From CAJCIS01 sp965276755 (GTDB lineage: Bacteria; Pseudomonadota; Alphaproteobacteria; Acetobacterales; Acetobacteraceae), in the NCBI GenBank assembly GCA_965276755.1, contig OZ255625.1:1922001-1986000 (forward strand): 64,000 nt of DNA. Direction: 5' to 3'. Positions 25,299-33,015 of this stretch are shown one piece after another; the stretch's first letter is position 1; the number at the start of each line of letters is the position of its first letter. The notes under the pieces were generated by a model. The model did not search any database. It was given only the letters and a program-made list of their open reading frames with translations, and was not told where the DNA came from. A program made the translations under genes and the position numbers.

Positions 25299-26542
25299 CA
25301 GCTCGCTCCAACGTGCGCGGGCGCAAGAACCCGCGTCAGGGCCTGAGATAGATCGCGTTGCAGGTCGCGGACATCCTCCAAACCAACGGAAAGCCGGATG
25401 ACGCCGTCGGTTATGCCAAGCAACTCGCGCTCCTGCGCGCCGATGCGCATATGTGTGGTCGTGGCGGGGTGGGTCACCATGGATCGGCTGTCGCCCAGAT
25501 TGTTGGATATCGCAATCAGGCGCAGGGCATTTAGCACGGCAAAGGCGCCAGCCTGTCCGCCTTGCACTTCAAAGGTCACGAGCGTGCCCCCCGCACTCAT
25601 CTGACGCATGGCCAGCGCGTGCTGGGGGTGGTCCGCCCGTCCGGGATACCAGACACGCGCCACGCCAGGCGCGCCGGCGAGGTGATCGGCCAGCACGGCA
25701 GCGCGCGCGCTGGAGGCCTCCACACGCAGCGGCAAGGTTTCTAGAGCCTTGAGCAGAACCCATGCATTGAATGGCGAAAGTGCCGGCCCGGTATTGCGAA
25801 TAAACGGCTGGAGCGTGCCCTCGATCCAGTCGCGCCGGCCCAGCACCGCGCCCCCTAAAACACGCCCTTGTCCGTCCATGTGCTTGGTCGCCGAGTACAC
25901 CACCACATCCGCGCCGAATTCCAACGGCCGTTGCAGCAGCGGGGTGGCAAAGACATTGTCCACGATAACCATCGCACCCGCCTCGCGCGCCAGCGCGCAC
26001 ACCGCGGCAAGATCGACGATCTGAAGCATCGGATTGGACGGCGTCTCAAGTAGCACAATTCGCGCCGGCTTTGCCAACGCCGCGCGCCAGCCGTCGATAT
26101 CCGGGGCGTCCACAAACGTGAAATCTATGCCGTAGCGCGGCAGCAGATTGGCGACAATCCAGTGGCAGCTGCCAAACAATGCACGGCTGGCGACGATTCG
26201 ATCGCCCGCACTCAACTGGCTCAGCAACGCAGCATGAACCGCCGCCATGCCTGTTGCCGTCACACGGCAAGCCTCAGCACCTTCTAGAAGGGCTAGGCGC
26301 GCTTCAAGCATGGACAAGCCAGGATTGCCGAAGCGCGAATATTGGTAGTGGGTCTGTGTGCCGGCGAAGGTCGCCTCGGCTTGCTCGGCGCTATCGTAGA
26401 TGAAGCCGCTCGTCAGGAACATCGCCTCGGACGTTTCGCCGAACTGACTGCGCACAGACCCCCCGTGGATCAGGTGGGTGGCAGGATGGAGCGCATCGAA
26501 ACCGGCAGCGGCCAAGGGCACAGGCAGGACAGTATCGGGCAA
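25298..26542 (-). CDS. metZ: O-succinylhomoserine sulfhydrylase
   Basis: MetZ makes homocysteine from O-succinylhomoserine and sulfide in methionine synthesis. It is a PLP enzyme of the Cys/Met metabolism family: ALHPATHLIHGG, YDSAEQAEATFAG, YQYSRFGNPGLSMLEARLALLEG, IVLLETPSNPMLQIVDL, and the PLP lysine in VVYSATKHMDGQGRVLGG. The start is set at TTG 26542, preceded by GGAGAGA at ideal distance, giving 414 residues. An upstream in-frame GTG at 26653 lies inside the riboswitch and is rejected. Overlaps apaG by one base. Confidence 0.94.
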   Translation of the reverse strand: MPDTVLPVPLAAAGFDALHPATHLIHGGSVRSQFGETSEAMFLTSGFIYDSAEQAEATFAGTQTHYQYSRFGNPGLSMLEARLALLEGAEACRVTATGMAAVHAALLSQLSAGDRIVASRALFGSCHWIVANLLPRYGIDFTFVDAPDIDGWRAALAKPARIVLLETPSNPMLQIVDLAAVCALAREAGAMVIVDNVFATPLLQRPLEFGADVVVYSATKHMDGQGRVLGGAVLGRRDWIEGTLQPFIRNTGPALSPFNAWVLLKALETLPLRVEASSARAAVLADHLAGAPGVARVWYPGRADHPQHALAMRQMSAGGTLVTFEVQGGQAGAFAVLNALRLIAISNNLGDSRSMVTHPATTTHMRIGAQERELLGITDGVIRLSVGLEDVRDLQRDLSQALTRVLAPAHVGAS

Positions 26543-26628
26543 GACATCTCTCTCCGGGTGCGGCACTTGGGTGCGCAAGCAGACCAGCCTGGAGGCGACA
26601 CCGACATGCGGAAAAGCGAGTGTGGCTA

Positions 26629-26686
26629 GCCTCTTTAGCGCGCTTGTTTTCACCTCGCCGCAATCCGGGCGGACAGATCACGAGGG
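26629..26686 (-). promoter_or_regulatory. SAM-II riboswitch upstream of metZ
   Basis: On the minus strand the sequence reads CCTCG-TGATCTG...CCGGATTGC...CGAGG-TGAAAACAA...GCTAAAGAGG. The CCTCG/CGAGG pair is stem P1. TGAT, the CCGG-ATTGC loop and the terminal GCTAAA are the conserved SAM-II elements. It sits about 87 bases before the metZ TTG start, where SAM-II elements regulate methionine genes in alphaproteobacteria. Binding of S-adenosylmethionine would repress metZ. Confidence 0.85.
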
Positions 26687-26741
26687 TTAGGAATAGCCGG
26701 CTAATCGAGCCTAAGCGCGTGGCGATTGCGCCGTCAACCTG

Positions 26742-26760
26742 CCAGGCTTATACAGCCTGG
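26742..26760. other. Perfect 7-bp hairpin between tRNA-Gly and metZ leader
   Basis: CCAGGCT (26742-26748), five-base loop, AGCCTGG (26754-26760). On the plus strand it is followed by GCTTTTGG, a weak T-run. It lies in the metZ leader region; role unknown. Confidence 0.45.
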
Positions 26761-26773
26761 GCTTTTGGATGCA

Positions 26774-26824
26774 GAGGAAGGCCGAGGCTCTGCCTGGACC
26801 TGCTGGGGCCTGAGACCCCAGACC
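26774..26824. repeat. Dispersed element family B, copy 1
   Basis: AGGCCGAGGCTCTGCCTGG followed by CTGGGGCCTGAGACCCCAG. This is nearly identical to the complement of the copy at 56713-56768. It lies between tRNA-Gly and the metZ leader, with two imperfect stems. Confidence 0.75.
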
Positions 26825-26867
26825 AACACTAGGTAACGGTAGTTCACGAAACAATCCAACTGGAACC

Positions 26868-26941
26868 GCGGGTGTAGTTCAATGGTAGAACGGCAGCTTC
26901 CCAAGCTGCATACGAGGGTTCGATTCCCTTCACCCGCTCCA
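26868..26941 (+). tRNA. tRNA-Gly (anticodon CCC)
   Basis: A 74-base cloverleaf. Acceptor GCGGGTG pairs with CACCCGC; D arm GTTC-AATGGTA-GAAC; anticodon arm GCAGC-TTCCCAA-GCTGC with anticodon CCC; T arm AGGG-TTCGATT-CCCT. CCA is encoded at 26939-26941 after discriminator T. Confidence 0.97.
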
Positions 26942-26952
26942 ACCCTTCGGCT

Positions 26953-27321
26953 TCACCCCATAACGAAGGCGTTGAGCTTATTGCCGTCCAGGTCACGAAA
27001 ATAGGCGGCGTAGAACCCGCCGCCCCGATCGCCGGGCGCACCCTCATCCGTCCCGCCCAGGCTCAGTGCCAATGCATGCAGACGATCCACCTGCGCCCGA
27101 TCTCTCGCGGCCAGCGCCACCATCACGCCATTTCCCACGCTCGCGGACCCGCCATCTGCAGGGAGGGTAAGGCCGATGCCCGCCGCCCCACCCGGGGTTC
27201 CCCAGGCGATGAACTTCTCGTTCTCCATCATGCGCGCTACGCCCAATTCGTGCGCAATAGCGTCATAGAAGAGCGCCCCTCTGACAAGGTTGTCGGTTCC
27301 AAGCGTCACATAACCAATCAT
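26953..27321 (-). CDS. VOC-family (glyoxalase-like) protein
   Basis: About 122 residues from ATG 27321, which follows AGGGGAG; the frame extends to 27360 but without support. MIGYVTLGTDNLVRGALFYDAI and GGGFYAAYFRDLDGNKLNAFVMG are the two beta-alpha-beta-beta-beta halves of the vicinal oxygen chelate fold. The C-terminal Asp-Gly-Asn-Lys is typical of the bleomycin-resistance/glyoxalase branch. Substrate unknown. It starts on the opposite strand to the adjacent tRNA. Confidence 0.88.
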   Translation of the reverse strand: MIGYVTLGTDNLVRGALFYDAIAHELGVARMMENEKFIAWGTPGGAAGIGLTLPADGGSASVGNGVMVALAARDRAQVDRLHALALSLGGTDEGAPGDRGGGFYAAYFRDLDGNKLNAFVMG

Positions 27322-27410
27322 TTCGGGCTCCCCTTGAGTGCGGCCTGCGCAGCCGAGCAAAAAAACTATCCCGACTTGCGGAACGTTGCAAGAACATCAG
27401 GAGGACGGCA

Positions 27411-28577
27411 ATGATCCTCCACGCCCAGTTGACCTTTGGCACGAAGGGCAATGCGCAAGGTTGCCTCCTTGAAGGATGGTCGGTATCAGACATCGATTTC
27501 AGTTGGGCGATCGATGGTTCAAGCGCGGTGCGCCTGCCACGCGGGCCGGATGCTCACGCTCTCGCGCTGGAAATCGAGCTTGCGCCCTTTCTGCATCCGC
27601 CTCTCCTCTCAAGGCAAAGGCTTCAGGTATGGGCTGGCAAGACCCTCATCGGTGCAATCGCCTTGGATCGCAAGGTGACCGTGTGCTTCGATGTTGCAGC
27701 CGGTATGATAGGCAACCTGATCGTCACGCTCGTCTGCCCCGACGCCGCCAGTCCCGCCTCGCTGGGCGTAGGCGAGGACCAGCGCCGGCTCGGCGTCATG
27801 GTCGCCAGCATGCGGCTGCTGCCAGCCTTTGAAGCGCACTGTGACCTGCCGCGTACGTTGGGACCGCTTTGCATCACCGAGTCCTCGCACCAGGCGCTCG
27901 ACAATGCAGTGCGTGCCCATAGCGGGCACGGCACGGCCGACCTGCTGCGGCAATTTGAAAGCCTTGGACATAATTGCGAATTTGGCCTGATGCAGCGTGA
28001 TCTGGATGCCGAGCCGCTCGGTCTGCTGCGTTTTGGAGGCATCGAACCCCCGGCTTTGCTGGCTGGCCTGGAGTGCGCTTTTGCAGGCATCGAGGATCCC
28101 GAATCACTCAGCATCGAGATCGGGCGGATGAATGGCCGCACCGAATACCTTGCATGGAGCGCGCGCTTCGGCTTGCGAATCCACACCGGACAATTCCTTG
28201 ACGAAGTGGCACCCGAGGCCGTGGACATGTTCCGCATCGCGCGTCACCTGGGCTTTCTGGCCCGTCACTTCGCTGACGTGCTGTGCGAGGCTGACCGTAT
28301 CTTCGTGCTGCACCACCCCGACCTGCACGATGCCGCGCGCGCGTTGCCTGTTCTGAACCGCCTGCGCGGCCATGGCGACAATGCCTTGCTCTATGTCACG
28401 GAACATTCCGCGGTGCCTCCAGGCACCATCGTGCAGGAACGCGCCCATCTCTATCACGGCTACATCGATCGGCTGGTGCCCATGAGCGAGGCCACGAACA
28501 TCAATCATGCCGCCTGGATCAGCCTGTGTGTCAACGCCTATCGGCTGGCCCGGATGGGGGCAGCGTCAATACCGTAG
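27411..28577 (+). CDS. Uncharacterised protein with beta-sandwich-like N-terminus and FESLGxNCEFG domain
   Basis: 388 residues. The N-terminus (1-150) looks like a beta-sandwich: CLLEGWSVSDIDFSWAIDGS, AVRLPRGPDAHALALEIEL and LSRQRLQVWAGKTLIG. The C-terminal domain (about 180-385) starts with LLRQFESLGHNCEFGLMQRD, then GLLRFGGIEPPALLAGL. A 519-residue homologue lies at 29891. The shared invariants are Phe-Glu-x-Leu-Gly, Cys-Glu and Gly-Leu-Leu-Arg. No signal peptide or membrane segment. The C-terminal domain is found in polysaccharide-rich genomes as I recall, but has no function I can name. Confidence 0.7.
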   Translation: MILHAQLTFGTKGNAQGCLLEGWSVSDIDFSWAIDGSSAVRLPRGPDAHALALEIELAPFLHPPLLSRQRLQVWAGKTLIGAIALDRKVTVCFDVAAGMIGNLIVTLVCPDAASPASLGVGEDQRRLGVMVASMRLLPAFEAHCDLPRTLGPLCITESSHQALDNAVRAHSGHGTADLLRQFESLGHNCEFGLMQRDLDAEPLGLLRFGGIEPPALLAGLECAFAGIEDPESLSIEIGRMNGRTEYLAWSARFGLRIHTGQFLDEVAPEAVDMFRIARHLGFLARHFADVLCEADRIFVLHHPDLHDAARALPVLNRLRGHGDNALLYVTEHSAVPPGTIVQERAHLYHGYIDRLVPMSEATNINHAAWISLCVNAYRLARMGAASIP

Positions 28578-29773
28578 GCACAGTTGCCGGAGGAGACCTG
28601 CAGCGCACCTACGTCCAGCGCCGATCCGCGTGACGCACCACAATAATCGTCCCGCACAAGCGCGTCCGACGCGGGCAGGTTCGGAGAATACCCTGCCACC
28701 TTTGCCGGAGCGCGAAACGACGCTCCCAAGTCGCGCGCACTCGCCAGGCCAATGACGTTGCCGCCGTCGATGAACTGGCCGCCTAGCGTCCCGCTGATCT
28801 TGCCCGTCATCAGGTTGCCACGCGCAAGCCCTGTCGAGGACCTGCCGTGGAACTCGACGCCCGGCGTGCGCGCCACCGTATTGAACAAGACTGCCGAGTG
28901 CTGCGCCTTGTTGAGATAGATACCCTTCCCAGCACAATTCAGCACGATATTGTTGCGGATGATGCCGTCTGACACCTCAGGATCGCACGGGTGAGCGCTG
29001 TCCCAATGCGGCGGGCACAGATTGGCATCCATGCCGTCGGCCCCAAGCGAGAGGCCCACCATGGCGCCCGAAGATGCCGCATCACGCGCGCAGACGATAA
29101 GGTTGCGCTCAATTACCGGCGCCTGTGCGCCACCTTTGACAAAGGCGCCATAGCTATTTTCTCCGCTACCGTCTTTCTGGAAGTCGTGGATTGAATTGCC
29201 GCGCACGATCCAATTTGCGGCATTATCGATGTTAACGGGCGCCACGGGGTTGTCGGTATGTCGAGGATGGCTGTCGAGGAACTCGTTCTCCTCGATCAAT
29301 CCGCTGCTCGGCAAGTGTCGCGCCAGATCGGCATTGACCTTGACCTGCGCATTAAAGTCCACGAGGCGGCTCGACCGCAACACAAAGCCACTGCCGGTGC
29401 CGACAACATGGAAAGCATGCTCGCAATCGGTGTCGCGCAGGCAAACACCGGTGATATCCAGGCCGGAAAAATGCCAATAATAGCCGGTCACTTCGAAAGC
29501 TATTGGCGCCACAGACCGTATATGCGCGCCTTTCGGATGCGCCGCGCGCACTGTGATCGGCGCCGCCTGCGTGGCCAATGCGCGGGCATGGAGCTTGGTG
29601 CTGATCAAATAAATTCCGTTTGCAAGCACAATGTCATCGCCTGCTTGCGCTGCTTCAATGGCTCTGGTCAAATCTGCCGTATCCTGCACAGGCACAGTGC
29701 GCGCAAACGATCTTTCTCCGGCACACAAAACCGCCATCGCCAAGGCCACGCGTCTGATCATGTCCTCGCTCAT
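28538..29773 (-). CDS. Secreted right-handed beta-helix protein (PL6/chondroitinase-B-like)
   Basis: About 411 residues from ATG 29773 behind GGGGAGG; ATG 29761 is an alternative. Signal peptide RRVALAMAVLCAGERSFA is followed by a parallel beta-helix: DTADLTRAIEAAQAGDDIVLANGIY, APITVRAAHPKGAHI, FSGLDITGVC, ENEFLDSHPRHTDNPV, NWIVRGNSIHDF, IIRNNIVLNCAGKGIYLN and HGRSSTGLARGNLMTG. The opening segment resembles PL6 polysaccharide lyases. The catalytic Lys/Arg pair could not be placed with confidence. It lies convergent with the 27411 gene (40-base overlap) and divergent from 29891. Confidence 0.78.
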   Translation of the reverse strand: MSEDMIRRVALAMAVLCAGERSFARTVPVQDTADLTRAIEAAQAGDDIVLANGIYLISTKLHARALATQAAPITVRAAHPKGAHIRSVAPIAFEVTGYYWHFSGLDITGVCLRDTDCEHAFHVVGTGSGFVLRSSRLVDFNAQVKVNADLARHLPSSGLIEENEFLDSHPRHTDNPVAPVNIDNAANWIVRGNSIHDFQKDGSGENSYGAFVKGGAQAPVIERNLIVCARDAASSGAMVGLSLGADGMDANLCPPHWDSAHPCDPEVSDGIIRNNIVLNCAGKGIYLNKAQHSAVLFNTVARTPGVEFHGRSSTGLARGNLMTGKISGTLGGQFIDGGNVIGLASARDLGASFRAPAKVAGYSPNLPASDALVRDDYCGASRGSALDVGALQVSSGNCAYGIDAAPIRASR

Positions 29774-29890
29774 CGACCTCCCCACCACAGTCCTAACACT
29801 ACCTCCGGCGGCAAGCCTGATCACGCCTCGTGCATCCATCGTGGTCTTGCAAGCCTTCCAATTAGCACGTGAGGCGGCTAATAATACAGT

Positions 29891-31450
29891 GTGATCGAAA
29901 TCGTCAGCCGTTACAGCTTCGGGGCGGATTCGGCGAGCAACACGCTTCTCGGGCGTGGCTGGTCCGAGCCAACCCTCGACGGAACCTGGATGCAGTCGCC
30001 ATCAAGCGATCTGAACGTGCCCCTGCCAACCGGACGCGGACAAGCCGCATTGGAATTGGACATCGATCCCCAGATCGCATGGCCGCACCCTCGGCCGCAG
30101 ACCATACGGGTGCGAAGCGGGCGCATGACCTTGAGCGAGCATACGGTTGCGGGCCCGCTTACCTGGCGGGTGGAGCTGCCTGCCTCGCTTGACGTCAAAG
30201 GCTCGCTGGCCCTGACCCTCGATGTCACAGCGCGGGGCGACAAAAGGGACGATCGTGGAATCCGCTTAAGATCCCTGACCGTTCTGCGTCTCAGAGAAGC
30301 CCCGCTTCCTCAAGCCACCAAGCCGCTTGCCGCCTTGCACTTCGGCTGGAACGGAACGGCAAATAGTCAACTGGACGAAGGCTGGGGCGAGCCGGAAGAC
30401 GGCTATGTCTGGGCAGTCGGCGGCCGCAGCACGATGCGCCTCCCTCTGGACGGCACAGGGGCTGCCTGCCTGGTGCTCATAGACATGCGCCCCTTCAAGC
30501 ATGAGAAGGCGCCGCCGGCGCAGCGTGTGGCGATCACTGTTGCTGGCATGCCAACGCGAAACATTGTCCTTGTGGAGCGATTGATCATTGCGCTTCCTGT
30601 GGCGCCGCAAAATGGGCAAAGAGAGGTCTGCCTGCAATTTGACAATGAAGATGCGGATTTCGAATCGAGCGATCCTCTGTTTCACTACGGCAGACCTTTT
30701 GCCTGGGCCATTTCATGCGTGCGCATCGTGCCGGACATCGCAGGTACCAACGCCGGCTTTCGCCCACGCGCCCCCGGCCGCCTTGCAGATGGCACTTTGC
30801 AAGCCTTTGTTCAGCGCCTCGCGGGCATCGATGCGCGCAGCCTCGTGGCCGGCTTCGAGGGGCTAGGAAATGGCTGCGAACTTGGCAATTTCCAGATTGC
30901 GATGGGCCATGATCAACCGGGCCTTTTGCGCTACTGTGCAATCAGGCAGCGTGAACTGGTCGAAGGCCTCTTTGCAGGTTTTGCCGGTGTTTGCCGCATC
31001 GATCGGATGAACTGGTCTATCCGGCGCGAAGAAGACGATACCTGGCGCCTGATCGAAGACACCTATGGGATCAGCGCAGCTACGCCCTACAATCGAGACA
31101 TCCCGCCGCCGGAGGACGGTCAACGCGCCGCCAGCATTCGCTCTCCATGGCTTGCCGGCAAACTGATGCACGAAATTGCCGAGGCGGCAAAAATCTTTGT
31201 CGTGCGCATTTCCGAGCACGTGGATGAAAGCGCCATCATGGCCGTGCTCGCAGCACTCCGCCATTATGGTGATGCTCGTCTTCTCTGGCTCGTGACCGAT
31301 GGCAGCCTTCCGCCAGGCAGTGTGGAGCGTCTGCCGAACGGCTTGCTGCGAGGGCACCTCGACTCACCCGCAACGGGGCGAGAAATACCGCCTGAAACGA
31401 TAATGGGTGTCCTGGCAAACGCCTGGGTCCTGATCCGCCAGGCAGCCTGA
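29891..31450 (+). CDS. Uncharacterised protein: two beta-sandwich-like repeats plus FEGLGxxCELG domain
   Basis: 519 residues from GTG 29891. Two N-terminal repeats (about 10-130 and 150-290) share GW-EP...W: LLGRGWSEPTLDGTW and LDEGWGEPEDGYVWAVGG, each followed by a beta-rich stretch. The C-terminal domain (about 315-519) begins GFEGLGNGCELGNFQIAMGH and GLLRYCAIRQRELVEGLFAGF. It is homologous to the domain at 27411 and ends at the same point. Repeats of this type resemble carbohydrate-binding beta-sandwiches, but that is only shape-based inference. Function unknown. Confidence 0.7.
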   Translation: MIEIVSRYSFGADSASNTLLGRGWSEPTLDGTWMQSPSSDLNVPLPTGRGQAALELDIDPQIAWPHPRPQTIRVRSGRMTLSEHTVAGPLTWRVELPASLDVKGSLALTLDVTARGDKRDDRGIRLRSLTVLRLREAPLPQATKPLAALHFGWNGTANSQLDEGWGEPEDGYVWAVGGRSTMRLPLDGTGAACLVLIDMRPFKHEKAPPAQRVAITVAGMPTRNIVLVERLIIALPVAPQNGQREVCLQFDNEDADFESSDPLFHYGRPFAWAISCVRIVPDIAGTNAGFRPRAPGRLADGTLQAFVQRLAGIDARSLVAGFEGLGNGCELGNFQIAMGHDQPGLLRYCAIRQRELVEGLFAGFAGVCRIDRMNWSIRREEDDTWRLIEDTYGISAATPYNRDIPPPEDGQRAASIRSPWLAGKLMHEIAEAAKIFVVRISEHVDESAIMAVLAALRHYGDARLLWLVTDGSLPPGSVERLPNGLLRGHLDSPATGREIPPETIMGVLANAWVLIRQAA

Positions 31451-31461
31451 GCGCTGCAGCC

Positions 31462-31941
31462 TCAAATGCCGCCGAAATGCGCAAATGCCGCGGCAACCGC
31501 CTCATACGTGGCCCGCTTGAACGGCACGCACAAAGAGGCAACCTGGGCCAGCGGTATCCAGCGCCAGTCAACGAACTCCGGCGCGCTATGGGCATCCAAC
31601 CTTATATCTGAGTCATCCCCCAGGAATTTCAGAGCAAACCACCGCTGGCGCTGGCCACGAAACCGCCCGCCAAACAAAGTGCCTGCAAGCTCGGCCGGCA
31701 GATCGTAGCTCAGCCACTCGTCATGTTCGGCCAGGATCTTCGTGCGCGTAATACCGGTCTCTTCTGCAAGTTCCCGCAGCACCGCGGCGCGCGGGTCCTC
31801 GCCCTCATCGATCCCCCCCTGTGGCATTTGCCACACGTGAACCGCCCCTGCAGACATGTCCGCTCGCCGGCCAACGAAGACACGCCCCTGCGCATTGAAC
31901 AGAGCCGCCCCGACGTTCAGCCGATACGGCAGATCGTTCAA
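31462..31941 (-). CDS. rppH: RNA pyrophosphohydrolase (Nudix)
   Basis: 159 residues. RppH removes pyrophosphate from 5'-triphosphorylated RNA, starting decay. PYRLNVGAALFNAQGRVFVGRR, WQMPQGGIDEGEDPRAAVLREL and the Nudix box (GGIDEGEDPRAAVLRELAEETG) are intact, with the family-typical QGQRQRW equivalent GQRQRWFALKF. Its ATG overlaps the stop of the YibQ-like gene by four bases; last gene of the LytM-ctpA-YibQ-rppH unit. Confidence 0.96.
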   Translation of the reverse strand: MNDLPYRLNVGAALFNAQGRVFVGRRADMSAGAVHVWQMPQGGIDEGEDPRAAVLRELAEETGITRTKILAEHDEWLSYDLPAELAGTLFGGRFRGQRQRWFALKFLGDDSDIRLDAHSAPEFVDWRWIPLAQVASLCVPFKRATYEAVAAAFAHFGGI

Positions 31942-33002
31942 GGCTGTTCACCCTCGCCAGTCCTGGAGACAACCTGCACCGCACTCAGCGGGGCCAGGCT
32001 TACGCCTCTGCCGGCCAAGCCATGCGCCCAAACGGCCACCCTTTCGAGCATGACCGGCTGCGGCGGTCCTGCAAGTCCGACAGCCGCTCCACGCAACGTT
32101 GCCAGCTTCTCAAGCTCGGCTAGCCTCTGGTCGATAATATCGGCCGAGACTGGCTGTTCTGGGGCCGTGGGCTGATCGATCACCAGATCGGCCACCATGA
32201 TCGAGGTCTCGGGCGCGCTCGTCAGCGCCGGTGCACCGGTGCGCGGGTCCAGATACAGCAGCCCGCGTTTGCCGAGCTCCTCCAGCACCTGGCTGAAGCC
32301 CAGCCCGTTTTGCGCGAAACGTTCGCCCATCATCCCATCCGATGCACCGGTGGCACCCACGCAGCCTGCTTGGCGGGACAGCGCCCATTCCAGGTCAATC
32401 CGGTTGGCCTCCGTGTCGTGCCCCTCCATCAATTGACGGGCACCTTCATCGGCAAGCGGAAAGTTGTTTGGCTCCATCGGAATGGAGGCGAGGCACTCAT
32501 GCCCGGTCTCCCGTGCCACGCCCGCTAGCCGCGCGACCCGGCCCTCGTCCATATACGCAGAGAAGGCGACGTCCACCTCCGCTGGTAAATCGCGCAACAG
32601 ATGCATGGTCTGCTCCTGGTCCTGGCCCGCGCCTGCAATCACCAACGCCACGCGAGGGTGTTTGTCGGCTCTATTGAAAGGTGCTGCATAGACCACTGAA
32701 GGCGCTCGCCCGTCCGGCGCCCTCACAGGCAAAGTGCGACCCTGAAAATCGGGCGCGGGCTCCTGCAACGCATCCAGAGGCGCGGCTATGTTGGCCGGCC
32801 CCTTTGGCACCGCGGGTGGCGGAGCAATCGTGACTACGGGAGCCGCAAGCCGGGGCGCGCTTGCCGTTTGCGGCGGTCCCATGATCTGCAAAGTCAGGGC
32901 ACCAAGCACCAAGACTGCCGATACAACAGCCCAGAAGACCATCAGCCCAAAGTACCGGCCCGCGCCCTTGCGAGGTGCGGGTGCGGAAACCGGGCCAGCC
33001 AT
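31938..33002 (-). CDS. Divergent polysaccharide deacetylase (YibQ/DUF610-like)
   Basis: About 354 residues from ATG 33002, 13 bases after the ctpA stop. One N-terminal membrane helix (FGLMVFWAVVSAVLVLGALTL), a Pro/Ala-rich linker, then the NodB-like fold: PRVALVIAGAGQDQEQTM, VDVAFSAYMDEG, HECLASIPMEPNNFP, SDGMMGERFAQNGLGFSQVL and GLLYLDPRTG. Periplasmic. Members neighbour LytM and CtpA genes across Proteobacteria. Substrate unknown; probably cell-envelope maintenance. Confidence 0.9.
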   Translation of the reverse strand: MAGPVSAPAPRKGAGRYFGLMVFWAVVSAVLVLGALTLQIMGPPQTASAPRLAAPVVTIAPPPAVPKGPANIAAPLDALQEPAPDFQGRTLPVRAPDGRAPSVVYAAPFNRADKHPRVALVIAGAGQDQEQTMHLLRDLPAEVDVAFSAYMDEGRVARLAGVARETGHECLASIPMEPNNFPLADEGARQLMEGHDTEANRIDLEWALSRQAGCVGATGASDGMMGERFAQNGLGFSQVLEELGKRGLLYLDPRTGAPALTSAPETSIMVADLVIDQPTAPEQPVSADIIDQRLAELEKLATLRGAAVGLAGPPQPVMLERVAVWAHGLAGRGVSLAPLSAVQVVSRTGEGEQP

Positions 33003-33015
33003 CAGCCAGATCGTC

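Noticed and set aside
26543..26653. Upstream GTG start for metZ at 26653
   Set aside because: It lies inside the SAM-II riboswitch; TTG 26542 has a good ribosome-binding site and the conserved protein begins after it.
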